Below, piece by piece: positions 54,567 through 63,875 of a stretch of 64,000 nucleotides of DNA (its first letter is position 1; each line of letters starts with the position of its first letter). Source of the DNA: Thermus aquaticus (GTDB lineage Bacteria > Deinococcota > Deinococci > Deinococcales > Thermaceae); the NCBI RefSeq assembly GCF_001280255.1, contig NZ_LHCI01000106.1, positions 1,050,508-1,114,507 of the forward strand, given 5' to 3'. The position numbers and the translations under genes are program-made. Below the pieces are notes generated by a model. That model saw nothing but the letters and a program-made list of their open reading frames with translations, searched no databases and was not told the DNA's origin.

Positions 54567-56429
54567 ATGCCCAAGGGATATCACGACCGGGTGGCCTTCG
54601 TGGACCTATCCCAGGGGAAGGTCTGGTACGAGGCTTACGGCGAGGCCTTCTGGCGCAGGTACCTGGGGGGGCGGGCTTTGGCGGCCTACCTCCTCCTCAA
54701 GCACGTGCCCAAGGGGGCGGACCCCCTGGGCCCCGAGAACGCCCTGGTCTTCGCCCCCGGGGTCCTCACCGGCACCCCCATCTCCGGATCGGGGCGCAAC
54801 ACCGTGGCCGCCAAAAGCCCCCTCACCGGAGGCTACGGGGACGCCGAGGGCGGGGGCTTCTTCGGGGCCGAGCTCAAGAACGCCGGGCTGGACGCCCTGG
54901 TGGTCCTGGGAAAGGCGGAAAGCCCGGTCTACCTGCACGTGGAAGGGGGAGAGGTGGCCATCCACCCCGCTTTCCACCTCTGGGGGAAGGACCCCCTCGA
55001 GGTGGAGGCCCTCATCAAGGAGGTCCACGGCGCCAGCACCCGCGTCGCCCAGATCGGCCTGGCGGGGGAGAACGGGGTCCTCATCGCCAACGTGATCCAC
55101 GACCTGGCCCACTTCGCCGGGCGGGGGGGCCTGGGGGCGGTCATGGGGGCCAAGGGCCTGAAGGCGGTCTCTGCCCGGGCCAGCAAGGAGACCCTCCCCG
55201 CCTACCACGACCCCGCCCGCCTTAAGGAGCTGGCCCGCTGCATGGCCAAGGAGCGCATGGAAAGGGCGGCGGGCCTGGTCACCATGGGGACGGTGGGCGC
55301 GGTGCGCCCCTTTAACCTGAGGGGGGTCCTCCCCAGCCACAACTTCCTGGACGGCTTTTTGGAGGGGGCCGAGGCCCTGGACGGCACCAGCTTGGACGCT
55401 CTCGGTATCCGCGTCGGCCGGGACACCTGCTACGCCTGCGTCATCCGCTGCAAGCAGGTGGTGAAGATTGAGGGCACCGGCAAGTACGACGTCCGCCCCG
55501 AGTACGGCGGGCCCGAGTACGAGGGCCTGGGGGCTTTGGGCTCCACGTGCGGGGTCACCGATCCCTACGCCGTTACCAAGGCCAACACCCTCTGCAACCA
55601 GTACGGCTTAGACGTGATCGGGGTGGGGGTGACCATCGCCTGCGCCATGGAGGCAGTGGAGCGGGGATTTTTGGATGACGAAGGGCTTGGCCTCCGCTTC
55701 GGCAACGGGGACGCCCTCATCGCCGCCATTGAGCGCCTGGCCCGGAAGGAGGGGCGGCTTGGGGTCCTCTTGGCCCTGGGGGCCAGGCGCCTGGCCGAGG
55801 CCATCGGCCACCCGGAACTGGCCATGCACGTCAAGGGGCAGGAGGTGCCCATGCACGACCCCCGGTACAAGCGGGCCCTGGGCGTGGGCTACGCCGTGAG
55901 CCCCACGGGCGCCGACCACAACCACAACCTCCACGACACCGCCTACACCAAGGAGGGGAAGGCCCTCATGGAGCTCCGCTTTTACGGGGAGGACTTCGCT
56001 CCCCTCCCCATAGAGGATCTCTCCGAGGCCAAGGTGCGGATGCTCTGGACCAAGACCCGGGAGCGGGGCTTCGTCAACAGCCTGGTGATGTGCGACTTCG
56101 TTCCCTGGACCCCCGAGGAGTGGCGGGAGGCCCTTCACGCCGCCACGGGCTTCTGGCTCTCCCCAGAGGAGATGCTTTTGGTGGGGGAGAGGACGCTCCA
56201 GCTCACCCGGCTCTTCAACCTGCGGGAGGGGGTCTCCCCTGAGGAGGACCGCCTGCCTGAGCGCTTCTTCCAGCCCTTCCGCAAGGGCAACCCCGAGGCC
56301 CGCCTGGACAAGGAGGCCTTCCAGAGGGCCCTAGAGGCCTACCGCCGCCTGGCGGGCTGGGAAGAGGGGGTGGACGCCGGGCGGCTAAGGGCCCTGGGGC
56401 TAGAGGAGTTCCAGAACGCCCTGGCGTAG
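54567..56429 (+). CDS. tungsten-dependent aldehyde ferredoxin oxidoreductase
   Basis: Member of the AOR family that oxidises aldehydes with ferredoxin as acceptor, using a tungstobispterin and a [4Fe-4S] cluster. The 620-residue protein has the N-terminal VAFVDLSQGKVWYE, GRNTVAAKSPLTGGYGDAEGGGFFGAELK, the cluster ligands DTCYACVIRC and a later LVMCDF, and the cofactor motif AVSPTGADHNHNLHDTAY. It has its own leaderless promoter and stands alone, without ferredoxin or cofactor genes nearby. Specific substrate unknown. Its end overlaps the DUF58 gene by 30 bp (convergent). Confidence 0.92.
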   Translation: MPKGYHDRVAFVDLSQGKVWYEAYGEAFWRRYLGGRALAAYLLLKHVPKGADPLGPENALVFAPGVLTGTPISGSGRNTVAAKSPLTGGYGDAEGGGFFGAELKNAGLDALVVLGKAESPVYLHVEGGEVAIHPAFHLWGKDPLEVEALIKEVHGASTRVAQIGLAGENGVLIANVIHDLAHFAGRGGLGAVMGAKGLKAVSARASKETLPAYHDPARLKELARCMAKERMERAAGLVTMGTVGAVRPFNLRGVLPSHNFLDGFLEGAEALDGTSLDALGIRVGRDTCYACVIRCKQVVKIEGTGKYDVRPEYGGPEYEGLGALGSTCGVTDPYAVTKANTLCNQYGLDVIGVGVTIACAMEAVERGFLDDEGLGLRFGNGDALIAAIERLARKEGRLGVLLALGARRLAEAIGHPELAMHVKGQEVPMHDPRYKRALGVGYAVSPTGADHNHNLHDTAYTKEGKALMELRFYGEDFAPLPIEDLSEAKVRMLWTKTRERGFVNSLVMCDFVPWTPEEWREALHAATGFWLSPEEMLLVGERTLQLTRLFNLREGVSPEEDRLPERFFQPFRKGNPEARLDKEAFQRALEAYRRLAGWEEGVDAGRLRALGLEEFQNALA

Positions 56430-57074
56430 GAGGCCCGGTAGGGGGGCTTCCCCCGCCTTGAGGAGGGCGTACCGCCCCCGGAGGAGGGCGAGGAGGCGAA
56501 GGCCCTTGAGGTGCTCCGCCAGGGCCTTCTTGTAGGCCTTCACCTCCTCCCTCCCCACGGGGAGGGCCTCCCCGGTTTCCACGTCCCTAAGAAGGGCCTC
56601 CTCCAGGGGCGGGTCCAGCTCCAGGGAGGATAGGATCTGGACCAGGACCACCCTTCTGGGGAGGAGCCTGGGCCAGGGCAGGGGGTCCAGGCCGTCGGTG
56701 AGGAGGACGAGCACGCCCCTCCCCGGGCGGAGGTCCCGGGGAAGGCCCCGCTCCAAGCGGGCCAGGGGGTCTTCCTGGCGGGCGATCCTGAGGAGGAGGG
56801 AGGCTACCTTTTCCGCGTAGGGGAGCTTCCCGTGGAGGCGCATGCTCTCGCTTTCGTCCAGGAAGAGGCGGAAGCGGGCCCTTTCCGGGGCGGTCTCCAG
56901 GCGGGTGTAGAGCCTCCCCGTCTTGGCGTAGGCCCGCCAGTGGACCCGGCGCACCTCGTCCCCTGCCGCGTAGGGCCTGAGCTCGTAAAACTCCCCCCCA
57001 AGCCCTTTCCTGCGGGCCAGGCGCTCCCCGGGATAGGGGAGGTAGGGCTTGGCGGCGATGCGGTAGCGGGTCAT
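56400..57074 (-). CDS. DUF58 domain protein
   Basis: A 224-residue protein of the DUF58 family, which accompanies MoxR ATPases and von Willebrand A proteins. The signature GLGGEFYELRPYAAGDEVRRVHWRAYAKTGRLYTRLETAPERARFRLFLDESESM is complete, followed by a VWA-like part (GVLVLLTDGLDPL). It lacks the N-terminal membrane segments that many members have. Its ATG overlaps the stop of a 49-codon frame upstream (ATGA). No MoxR gene is seen in the window. Confidence 0.85.
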   Translation of the reverse strand: MTRYRIAAKPYLPYPGERLARRKGLGGEFYELRPYAAGDEVRRVHWRAYAKTGRLYTRLETAPERARFRLFLDESESMRLHGKLPYAEKVASLLLRIARQEDPLARLERGLPRDLRPGRGVLVLLTDGLDPLPWPRLLPRRVVLVQILSSLELDPPLEEALLRDVETGEALPVGREEVKAYKKALAEHLKGLRLLALLRGRYALLKAGEAPLPGLLRQGVLELL

Positions 57075-57220
57075 CTCTCCTCTGGGGTGGCCTCCAGAAG
57101 CCTCTCCTCCCGGTCCCGGAGGGCGTAGCGGCGGAGGAAGACCGAGGCTCTGAGCTCGTCCTTAAGGAAGTCCAGGGCGAGCCTTTCCGCCTCGGCCTCG
57201 GTGTAGGCGCGCCGGGGCAC
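57071..57220 (-). CDS. small hypothetical protein (49 aa)
   Basis: A charged 49-residue product (PRRAYTEAEAERLALDFL ... LRDREERLLEATPEER) starting at a GTG. Its stop codon overlaps the ATG of the DUF58 gene, and TAGACT lies six bases before the GTG, which is the usual leaderless layout here. That -10 box ends at the edge of a family A-like repeat. No family recognised; it may be a leader gene of the DUF58 operon. Confidence 0.55.
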   Translation of the reverse strand: MPRRAYTEAEAERLALDFLKDELRASVFLRRYALRDREERLLEATPEER

Positions 57221-57230
57221 GCCTTCAGTC

Positions 57231-57311
57231 TAAGTGGCCGCCCTTCGCTTTTTCCACACCCAAAGCCCCGGATACGCCTTTTTGGGGCCCCCGCCGCGGC
57301 GGGGCACTTAA
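57231..57311. repeat. family A-like element, variant (81 bp)
   Basis: Runs from CTAAGTGGCCGCCC to GGGGCACTTAA, so both ends show the AGTGSCC/TA pattern in inverted orientation. The core is the loopless palindrome CCCCGCCGCGGCGGGG (57288-57303) with GGGGCC before it and CTTTTT further out. It fills the gap between the small ORF and glpX; one end carries the glpX stop region (57308). Confidence 0.7.
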
Positions 57312-58163
57312 ACCCGGATGGTGACCCGGGCGCCCGTCTCAAAGAGATGGATGGAGTCTATAAAGCGCACGGTGCGGGTGGCGTGCCCCATGACGATGGA
57401 GTGGGTCCTGGCCCCGCCGCCGAAGAAGCGGACTCCCTGGAGGATGTCCCCGTCGGTTATGCCGGTGGCGGCGAAGACGATCTCCTTTCCCGGGGCCAGG
57501 TCCTCGGTGCGGTAGATGCGGTTCTCGTCCCCGCCCATGGCCTTGAGGCGGGTGGACCCCCGTCCCCCGGATGGCGGCCGCCAGGGCGGCGATCACGTCC
57601 CCGTCAGAGATGAGCTTGACCCGGGCCCCGGCCTCCCGGATCTCCCGGATGAGCCCTTCGTGCCGGGGGCGGTCCAGGACCACCACCACCAGGTCCTCCA
57701 CCGAGCGCTGGAGGGCCAGGGCCAAAGCCTTCAGGTTGGCGGCCACGGGCCAGGTGAGGTCCACCAGCCCGGCGGCGGGCGGGGGGACGATGAGCTTTTC
57801 CATGTACATGTCGGGGGCGTGGAAGAGCCCGCCCTTCTCGCTGATGGCGATCACGGTGACGGCGTTGGGCAGGCCCTTGGCGGCGGTGGTGGTCCCCTCC
57901 ACCGGGTCCACGGCGATGTCCACCTCGAGGCCCCCCGCCCCCAGGACCTCGCCGATGTAGAGCATGGGGGCCTCGTCTATCTCCCCCTCGCCGATGACCA
58001 CGGTGCCCTTGATGGGAAGCTCGTTGAGGACCCGGCGCATGGCCTCGGTGCCCGCCTCGTCCACGGCCTCCTTGTCCCCCTTGCCCGCCAGGCGGCTCGC
58101 CGCCAGGGCGGCCTGCTCCGTGACCCGCACCACCTCCAGGACCAAGCGGCGTTCTATTTCCAT
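57308..58163 (-). pseudogene. glpX: fructose-1,6-bisphosphatase class II, internal deletion with frameshift
   Basis: The first 203 codons follow GlpX normally ([68 protein letters not shown]). At about 57555 the frame changes and the sequence jumps to the C-terminal part ([52 protein letters not shown]), read in another frame. About 35-40 residues are missing, including the conserved GIGGxPEGV substrate loop. Leaderless -10 (TATAGT) six bases before the ATG is intact. The gene is flanked by palindromic repeats on both sides. Unless an error in the assembly, it cannot make a complete enzyme. Confidence 0.82.
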
Positions 58164-58188
58164 GCTTCCACTATACCGGGAAGGCGTT

Positions 58189-58272
58189 ATACCACCCCAT
58201 GCTGGCGCAAGCCAGCATGGGGGCCCCGGCAAAAGGTTACTGGCGCAGTTACCCGGCATTGTGGGCCGAAGG
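58189..58272 (+). repeat. family B element, best preserved copy
   Basis: TTATACCACCCCATGCTGGC, loop GCAA, GCCAGCATGGGGG (stem 58195-58206 / 58211-58222), then GCCCCGGCAAAAGG and TTACCCGGCATTGTGGGCCGAAGGA. The GGGGCCCC plus AAAAG order is the same as in family A. It lies between glpX and a small ORF. Confidence 0.75.
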
Positions 58273-58297
58273 AACAATAATGAACAATAATGGGCCC

Positions 58298-58462
58298 ATG
58301 GAAGCCCTGCAGGCGGGAGGGCCGGAGGCTTACCGGAAGCTCCTTAGGAAGAGGTACCTGCGCCGCTTAAAGCGGAGGGGCCTTTGGGCCTACCTTCTCG
58401 GCCTGGTGCGCCTCGTTTACCTAGAGGCCAGGCTCCTGAGGCGCCTCTGGCTCAACCGCTAG
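58298..58462 (+). CDS. small basic hypothetical protein (54 aa)
   Basis: A 54-residue product with many Arg and Leu ([42 protein letters not shown]), basic first half and one hydrophobic stretch, resembling a small membrane-associated or nucleic acid-binding peptide. I place the start at 58298 (MEALQAGG), six bases after AATAAT; an ATG at 58280 in frame gives six more residues. The upstream AACAATAATG is duplicated in tandem. Convergent with hisIE, which it overlaps by 11 bp. Family unknown. Confidence 0.5.
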   Translation: MEALQAGGPEAYRKLLRKRYLRRLKRRGLWAYLLGLVRLVYLEARLLRRLWLNR

Positions 58463-59081
58463 CCTTCTGGGGCCGGTGCCGCTTTAGGAGGGTCTCGGCC
58501 AGGTCCTCGAGGCTGAGCCCCGTCTCCGCCAGGGTGAGGAGGAGGTGGAAGAGGAGGTCCGCCGCCTCCCACCGGATCTCCTCGGGATCCCCGTTCTTGG
58601 CGGCGATGATGACCTCCCCCGCCTCCTCGCCGATCTTCTTCAGGATGCGGTCCAGGCCCGCCTGGTGCATCCTGGCCACGTAGCTCCCCTCGGGAAGCGT
58701 CTTAAGCCTCTCCAGGATGGTGGCGTAGACCTGGCCCAGGGCGAAGCCCAGGTCCTTCCTGCCCCCTAGCAGGGGGCGGTGGAAGCAGGTCCTCTCGCCG
58801 GTGTGGCAGGCGGGGCCCTTGGGGATCACCCGGTAGACCACGGCGTCCCCGTCGCAGTCCAGGAGGACCTCCACCACTTCCTGGACGTTCCCCGAGGTCT
58901 CCCCCTTGCGCCAGAGGCTCTTTCGGCTTCGGCTGTAGAAGACGCTTTGCCCCGTCCGCAAGGTCTCCTCGAGGGCCTCCCGGTTGGCGTAGGCCAGGGT
59001 CAGGACCTCCCCCGTGCGGGCGTCCTGGACCACCACCGGCACCAGGCCCCTTTTGTCAAAGCGCACCGCCGTAAGGTCCAT
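58452..59081 (-). CDS. hisIE: bifunctional phosphoribosyl-AMP cyclohydrolase / phosphoribosyl-ATP pyrophosphatase
   Basis: Catalyses steps 2 and 3 of histidine synthesis. The 209-residue protein has the HisI part at 1-115 ([60 protein letters not shown] with zinc ligands) and the HisE part after it ([31 protein letters not shown]). It lies 5 bp after hisF. Confidence 0.95.
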   Translation of the reverse strand: MDLTAVRFDKRGLVPVVVQDARTGEVLTLAYANREALEETLRTGQSVFYSRSRKSLWRKGETSGNVQEVVEVLLDCDGDAVVYRVIPKGPACHTGERTCFHRPLLGGRKDLGFALGQVYATILERLKTLPEGSYVARMHQAGLDRILKKIGEEAGEVIIAAKNGDPEEIRWEAADLLFHLLLTLAETGLSLEDLAETLLKRHRPQKASG

Positions 59082-59086
59082 GCCCC

Positions 59087-59845
59087 TCAGTCTAGCCGCA
59101 CGTGGAGGCCCCGCTCCGCCAGAAAGGCCTTGAGCCCGGGGATGGGGATCTCGCCGAAGTGGAAGACGCTGGCCGCCAAAGCGGCCTCGGCACCCGCTTG
59201 GAAGACTTCCAGAAAGTGCTCCATCCGCCCCGCCCCCCCGCTGGCGATGACGGGCACGTTCACCGCCTGGGCCACAAGCCGGGTGAGCCTCAGGTCGTAC
59301 CCCTCCTTGGTGCCGTCCTTGTCCATGCTGGTGAGGAGGATCTCCCCGGCCCCAAGCTCCGCCCCCCTCACCGCCCACTCCACGGCGTGGAGGCCCGTGG
59401 GGATTCGGCCCCCGGCCACGTAGACCTCGGGGAAGTCTCCCCGCCACCTGGCGTCAATGGCCAGGACCACCGCCTGGGCGCCGAAGTGGTCGGCGAGCTC
59501 GGCGATGAGCTCGGGCCGCCCTACCGCCGCCGAGTTCACGCTCACCTTGTCGGCCCCCGCCAGGAGGAGCTTCCTGGCGTCCTGGAGACTCCTCACCCCC
59601 CCGCCCACGGTGAGGGGGATGAAGACCCTCTCGGCCACCTGGGCCACCACCTCCAAGAGGATGGCCCGCTCCTCGAGGGTGGCGGAGATGTCCAGGAAGA
59701 CGAGCTCGTCGGCCCCGGCCTCGTCGTAGGCCCGGGCGGCCTCCACCGGGTCCCCGGCGTCTTGGAGGTTGACGAAGTTCACCCCCTTCACCACGCGGCC
59801 GGCGTGGACGTCCAGGCAGGGGATGATGCGCTTGGCCAGGCTCAT
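59087..59845 (-). CDS. hisF: imidazole glycerol phosphate synthase subunit HisF
   Basis: Cyclase subunit that receives ammonia from HisH (29794-30390). The 252-residue TIM barrel has [17 protein letters not shown] with the catalytic aspartate near residue 11, [29 protein letters not shown], and the second catalytic aspartate in [15 protein letters not shown]. It overlaps the Uma2 gene by 4 bp and is followed directly by hisIE. Confidence 0.96.
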   Translation of the reverse strand: MSLAKRIIPCLDVHAGRVVKGVNFVNLQDAGDPVEAARAYDEAGADELVFLDISATLEERAILLEVVAQVAERVFIPLTVGGGVRSLQDARKLLLAGADKVSVNSAAVGRPELIAELADHFGAQAVVLAIDARWRGDFPEVYVAGGRIPTGLHAVEWAVRGAELGAGEILLTSMDKDGTKEGYDLRLTRLVAQAVNVPVIASGGAGRMEHFLEVFQAGAEAALAASVFHFGEIPIPGLKAFLAERGLHVRLD

Positions 59846-60471
59846 AGGGGGGGATGGTAGAGGAGTTCGGCCTGGGGAAGGAGGAGGGGGGCCACCCTTT
59901 CCCCCCTGGCCACGGAAAAGCTCTCCCCGTAGACCCTCCCCTCCGGCCTCCTAAAGACCTGAAGGGCCTTATGGGTGAGGAGCCGGACCTCGGGAACCCC
60001 GGCCTCGGCGTAGAGGGGAAGCTTTTTCTCCCGGTCCCAGGCCTCCGTGGAGAGGCTCACCTCCACCAGGAGGAGGACGTCCTTGGGGCGGGGGTGGTCC
60101 TGGGTGTAGAAGTCTTCCCGGGGCCTAAGGAGGAGGTCGGGGAGGGGCAGGCTGTGGGGGGAGAGGTAAAGGGGGCTTTGCACCCGGATCTGGGCCAGGC
60201 CCTGGACCTTGGGGGCTAGGGCGTGGAGGAGCCAGTCTAAGTACCCCACCGCGGCATTCGCCGCGGTGGGGGCCCCAGAAAATCCCTTCCACAGCCCCAA
60301 CTTGGGCACCCCATGTTGCGAAACCAAAGTGCGGGCACTTAGGAGCCCGGCGTGCTGGCTGGAAGGGGGGGTCATCTCGTAGACCTCGCCGTCCAAAAGC
60401 TCCAGGCGGGCCTCGGGGTGGAGGCTGGCCAGGGCCAGAACCTCCTCCACCCGGAACCGGTGCCGCACCAT
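59842..60471 (-). CDS. Uma2/DUF820 family nuclease-like protein with an in-frame repeat insertion
   Basis: Restriction endonuclease-like fold protein of the Uma2 (DUF820) family, common in Thermus and cyanobacteria, function unknown. Normal segments are [19 protein letters not shown], then [73 protein letters not shown] with the E-V core. Between HAGL and DWLL lie 34 residues ([13 protein letters not shown]...AANAAVGYL) encoded by the family A element at 60240-60339; the frame stays open. Start chosen at 60471 ([10 protein letters not shown]), seven bases after TATAAT. The position of the insert, just past the N-terminal substrate segment, may disturb folding. Confidence 0.8.
   Translation of the reverse strand: MVRHRFRVEEVLALASLHPEARLELLDGEVYEMTPPSSQHAGLLSARTLVSQHGVPKLGLWKGFSGAPTAANAAVGYLDWLLHALAPKVQGLAQIRVQSPLYLSPHSLPLPDLLLRPREDFYTQDHPRPKDVLLLVEVSLSTEAWDREKKLPLYAEAGVPEVRLLTHKALQVFRRPEGRVYGESFSVARGERVAPLLLPQAELLYHPPL
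60240..60339 (-). mobile_element. family A palindromic element, full copy inside Uma2 gene
   Basis: 100 bp flanked by TA (60238-60239 and 60340-60341), same structure and orientation relative to the coding strand as the copy at 24113-24212. On the coding strand it runs AGTGCCCGCACTTTGG ... GTGGGGTACT. The stem is CCCCACCGCGGC/GCCGCGGTGGGG (60244-60255 / 60260-60271) around a four-base loop. Differences from the TPR copy are only a handful of bases. Confidence 0.87.
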
Positions 60472-60521
60472 AGGGGCCATTATACTTTCCCGAAGGCCCT
60501 TCCGGTGCTACCATCTAAAGG

Positions 60522-61856
60522 ATGGAACGGGTGAACGTGGTGGGCGGGGGCCTCGCGGGGAGCGAGGCCGCCTGGACCCTTCTTCGCATGGGCGTGCCGG
60601 TGCGGCTTTTTGAGATGCGCCCTAAGCGCATGACCCCGGCCCACACCACCGACCGCTTCGCCGAGATCGTCTGCTCCAACTCCCTGGGCGGGGAGGGGGA
60701 GACTAACGCCAAGGGCCTCCTTCAGGCGGAGATGCGCCTTTCGGGAAGCCTGGTCATGGAGGCGGCGGAGGCGGCCCGGGTGCCCGCCGGCGGGGCCTTG
60801 GCCGTGGACCGGGAGGTCTTCTCCGGGTTCATCACCGAGAGGCTTCAGGCCCACCCCCTCCTCGAGGTGGTGCGGGAGGAGGTCAGGGAGATCCCCGAGG
60901 GCCTCACGGTTTTGGCCACGGGGCCCCTCACCTCGGAGGCCCTGGCCGAAGCCCTGAAGAGGCGCTTTGGCGATCACTTCCTCGCCTACTACGACGCCGC
61001 CAGCCCCATCGTCCTCTACGAGAGCATTGACCTCTCCAAGTGCTTCCGCGCCGGGCGCTACGACCAGAGCGCCGACTACCTCAACTGCCCCATGACCGAG
61101 GAAGAGTACCGCCGCTTTTACGAGGCCCTGGTGGCGGCGGAGCGCCACACCCCCCACGAGTGGGAGAACCTCCAGTACTTTGAGGCCTGCGTGCCCGTGG
61201 AGGAGCTGGGGCGGAGGGGGTACCAGACCCTCCTCTACGGCCCCATGAAGCCCGTGGGCCTCAAGGACCCCAGGACGGGAAAGGAGCCCTTCGCCGTGGT
61301 GCAGCTTCGCCAGGAGGACAAGGAGGGGCGGATGTGGAGCCTGGTGGGCTTCCAGACCGGCCTCAAGTGGCCCGAGCAGAAGCGCCTCATCCAGATGATC
61401 CCCGGTTTAGAGAACGCCGAGATCGTCCGCTACGGGGTCATGCACCGCAACACCTACCTGAACGCCCCGAGGCTCCTAAGGGAGACCCTGGAGTTCAAGG
61501 GGGCGGAGGGGCTTTTCGCCGCCGGGGTCCTGGCGGGGGTGGAGGGGTATCTGGAAAGCGCCGCCACGGGCTTTTTGGCCGGCCTGAACGCCGCCCGCCG
61601 GGCTTTGGGCCTGGAGCCTCTGGTCCCCCCTGAGGCCAGCATGCCGGGAGGGCTGGTCCGCTTCCTGGCCACGGCCAACCCCGAGAACTTCCAGCCCATG
61701 AACGCCAACTGGGGCCTGGTGCCGCCTGTGGAGGGGCGGGGCAAGAAGGAGAAGCGCCAGGCCATGTACCGAAGGGGCCTCGAGGCCTTCGCCCAGTGGC
61801 TTTCCGCCCTCAAGCCCCCCCTTCCCGGGGCGAGGAGCCTTCAGCCTCTGCCCTGA
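60522..61856 (+). CDS. trmFO: methylenetetrahydrofolate-tRNA-(uracil(54)-C5)-methyltransferase
   Basis: Folate- and FAD-dependent enzyme that makes ribothymidine 54 in tRNA; in Thermus this base is further thiolated for heat stability. The 444-residue protein has VNVVGGGLAGSEAAW (FAD), EMRPKRMTPAHTTDRFAEIVCSNSL with a conserved cysteine, NCPMTEEEYRRFYEAL, FEACVPVEELGRRG, and GFLAGLNAARR. TACCAT lies seven bases before the ATG. It overlaps the convergent murE by 47 bp. Confidence 0.96.
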   Translation: MERVNVVGGGLAGSEAAWTLLRMGVPVRLFEMRPKRMTPAHTTDRFAEIVCSNSLGGEGETNAKGLLQAEMRLSGSLVMEAAEAARVPAGGALAVDREVFSGFITERLQAHPLLEVVREEVREIPEGLTVLATGPLTSEALAEALKRRFGDHFLAYYDAASPIVLYESIDLSKCFRAGRYDQSADYLNCPMTEEEYRRFYEALVAAERHTPHEWENLQYFEACVPVEELGRRGYQTLLYGPMKPVGLKDPRTGKEPFAVVQLRQEDKEGRMWSLVGFQTGLKWPEQKRLIQMIPGLENAEIVRYGVMHRNTYLNAPRLLRETLEFKGAEGLFAAGVLAGVEGYLESAATGFLAGLNAARRALGLEPLVPPEASMPGGLVRFLATANPENFQPMNANWGLVPPVEGRGKKEKRQAMYRRGLEAFAQWLSALKPPLPGARSLQPLP

Positions 61857-63266
61857 GCTTTAGGGCCTTCAGGGCCACCTCCCGTTCGTTCCAGGGCAAG
61901 GCTTCCTGGCCCCTTTCCAGAGTGGCCTCGTGCCCCTTGCCCGCAAGGAGCACCGTGTCCCCCTCCTGGGCCTCCAGGATGGCCTTCAAGATGGCCTCCT
62001 CCCGGTCGGGGACCAGTTCAAAACGCCCCCCTTCCGCCGCGGCCGCCCGGGCCATGGCCTCGAGGATGGCCCCTAGGTCCTCGGTGCGGTGGTCCTCCTC
62101 GGTGAAGAAGGCCTTGTCGGCCAGGCGGGCCGCCACCCGGCCGATGTCCTCCCGCCTTCTCGGGTCCCTCTCCCCCGCCGCCCCCACCACGAGGAGAAGC
62201 CGCCCCTTTGTGGTGGACCTCAGGGTCCTGAGCGCCGCCTCCAGGCTTTTGCCGGTGTGGGCGAAGTCTATGACCACCCGGAAGGGTTTTTCCTGCACCA
62301 CCTCCATCCGGCCCGGGACCCCCGGGAAGCCGGAAAGGCGCTCAAGGACTTTTTCTAGGGGAACCCCCGCGGCCAAAGCGGCGGCGGAGGCGGCCAGGGC
62401 GTTTTCCACGTTGTGGGCGCCGATGAGGGGGAGGTGAACCTCCCTCTTCCCCCAGGGGGTGTGGAGGGTGAAGCGCAGGCCCTCTTCCTCCCGCACCCCT
62501 TCCGCCCACACCTCCCCTCCCGGCCCGAAGAGGAGGTGGGGCCTCTGGCGAAGCCTTTCCAGGTGGGGCAGGCTGGTATTTAAGACGGCCAGGTCCGAGC
62601 GCTCCACCAGGAGGGTCTTGGCGTTGAAGTAGGCCTCGGGGGTGCCGTGGAAATCCAGGTGGTCGTCGGGGTAGAAGTTGACGAAGACCCCCACCCGGAA
62701 GGTGAGCCCCTCCACCCGCTTGAGGGCCAGGGCGTGGCTGGAGACCTCAAGAACGGCCTCCCTCAGGCCCCTATCGGCGGCCTCCCTCAGGAAGGCGTAG
62801 ACCTCGGGGGCCTCGGGGGTGGTAAAGTGGCCGATGGGGGGCCTGGCCTCCCCGCCCAGGCGGAGGCCCACGGTGGAGAGGAGGGCGGCCCCTTCCAGGA
62901 GGTGGTGGAGGAGGAAGGCCGTGGTGCTCTTCCCCTTGGAACCCGTGACCCCAAAAAGCCTCAAGGCGCGGTCCGGCTCCCCGTAAAAGCGCCGGGCCAG
63001 GAGGGCCAGGGCCTGGCGGCTATCGGCCACCCGGGCGTAGGGGACGGGGAGGGTGAGGTCCTGTTCCCCCACCACGGCGATGGCCCCCCGCCTGAGGGCC
63101 TCGGGGATGAAGGCGTGCCCGTCCAGGGGCCTGCGGTGGGGGAGGGGGACGCCGGGGACGGCTACGAAGACGAAGCCGGGCTCCACCCGCCTGGAGTCCT
63201 GGGTGAGGCCCCGCACGGGCAGGGGCGGGGCCTCCTGGCCCAGGGGGGCGAAAAGCTCCTTGAGGG

Positions 63267-63270
<4 letters not shown>
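61810..63270 (-). CDS. murE: UDP-N-acetylmuramoyl-tripeptide synthetase (probably ornithine-adding)
   Basis: Mur ligase that adds the third amino acid to the peptidoglycan stem. The 486-residue protein has RGLTQDSRRVEPGFVFVA, the ATP loop FGVTGSKGKSTTAFLLHHLL, FVNFYPDDHLDFHGTPEAYFNAK, and the central NALAASAAALA. At the place of the diaminopimelate-specific DNPR motif it has DHRTED, in line with L-ornithine in Thermus cell walls. It overlaps the deoxynucleoside kinase gene by 4 bp. Confidence 0.93.

Positions 63271-63874
<604 letters not shown>

Positions 63875-63875
<1 letters not shown>

Noticed and set aside
57339-58277. Longer glpX reading frame starting in the family B repeat
   Set aside because: The extra 38 codons are repeat-derived, and a TATAGT box six bases before MEIERR marks the true start.
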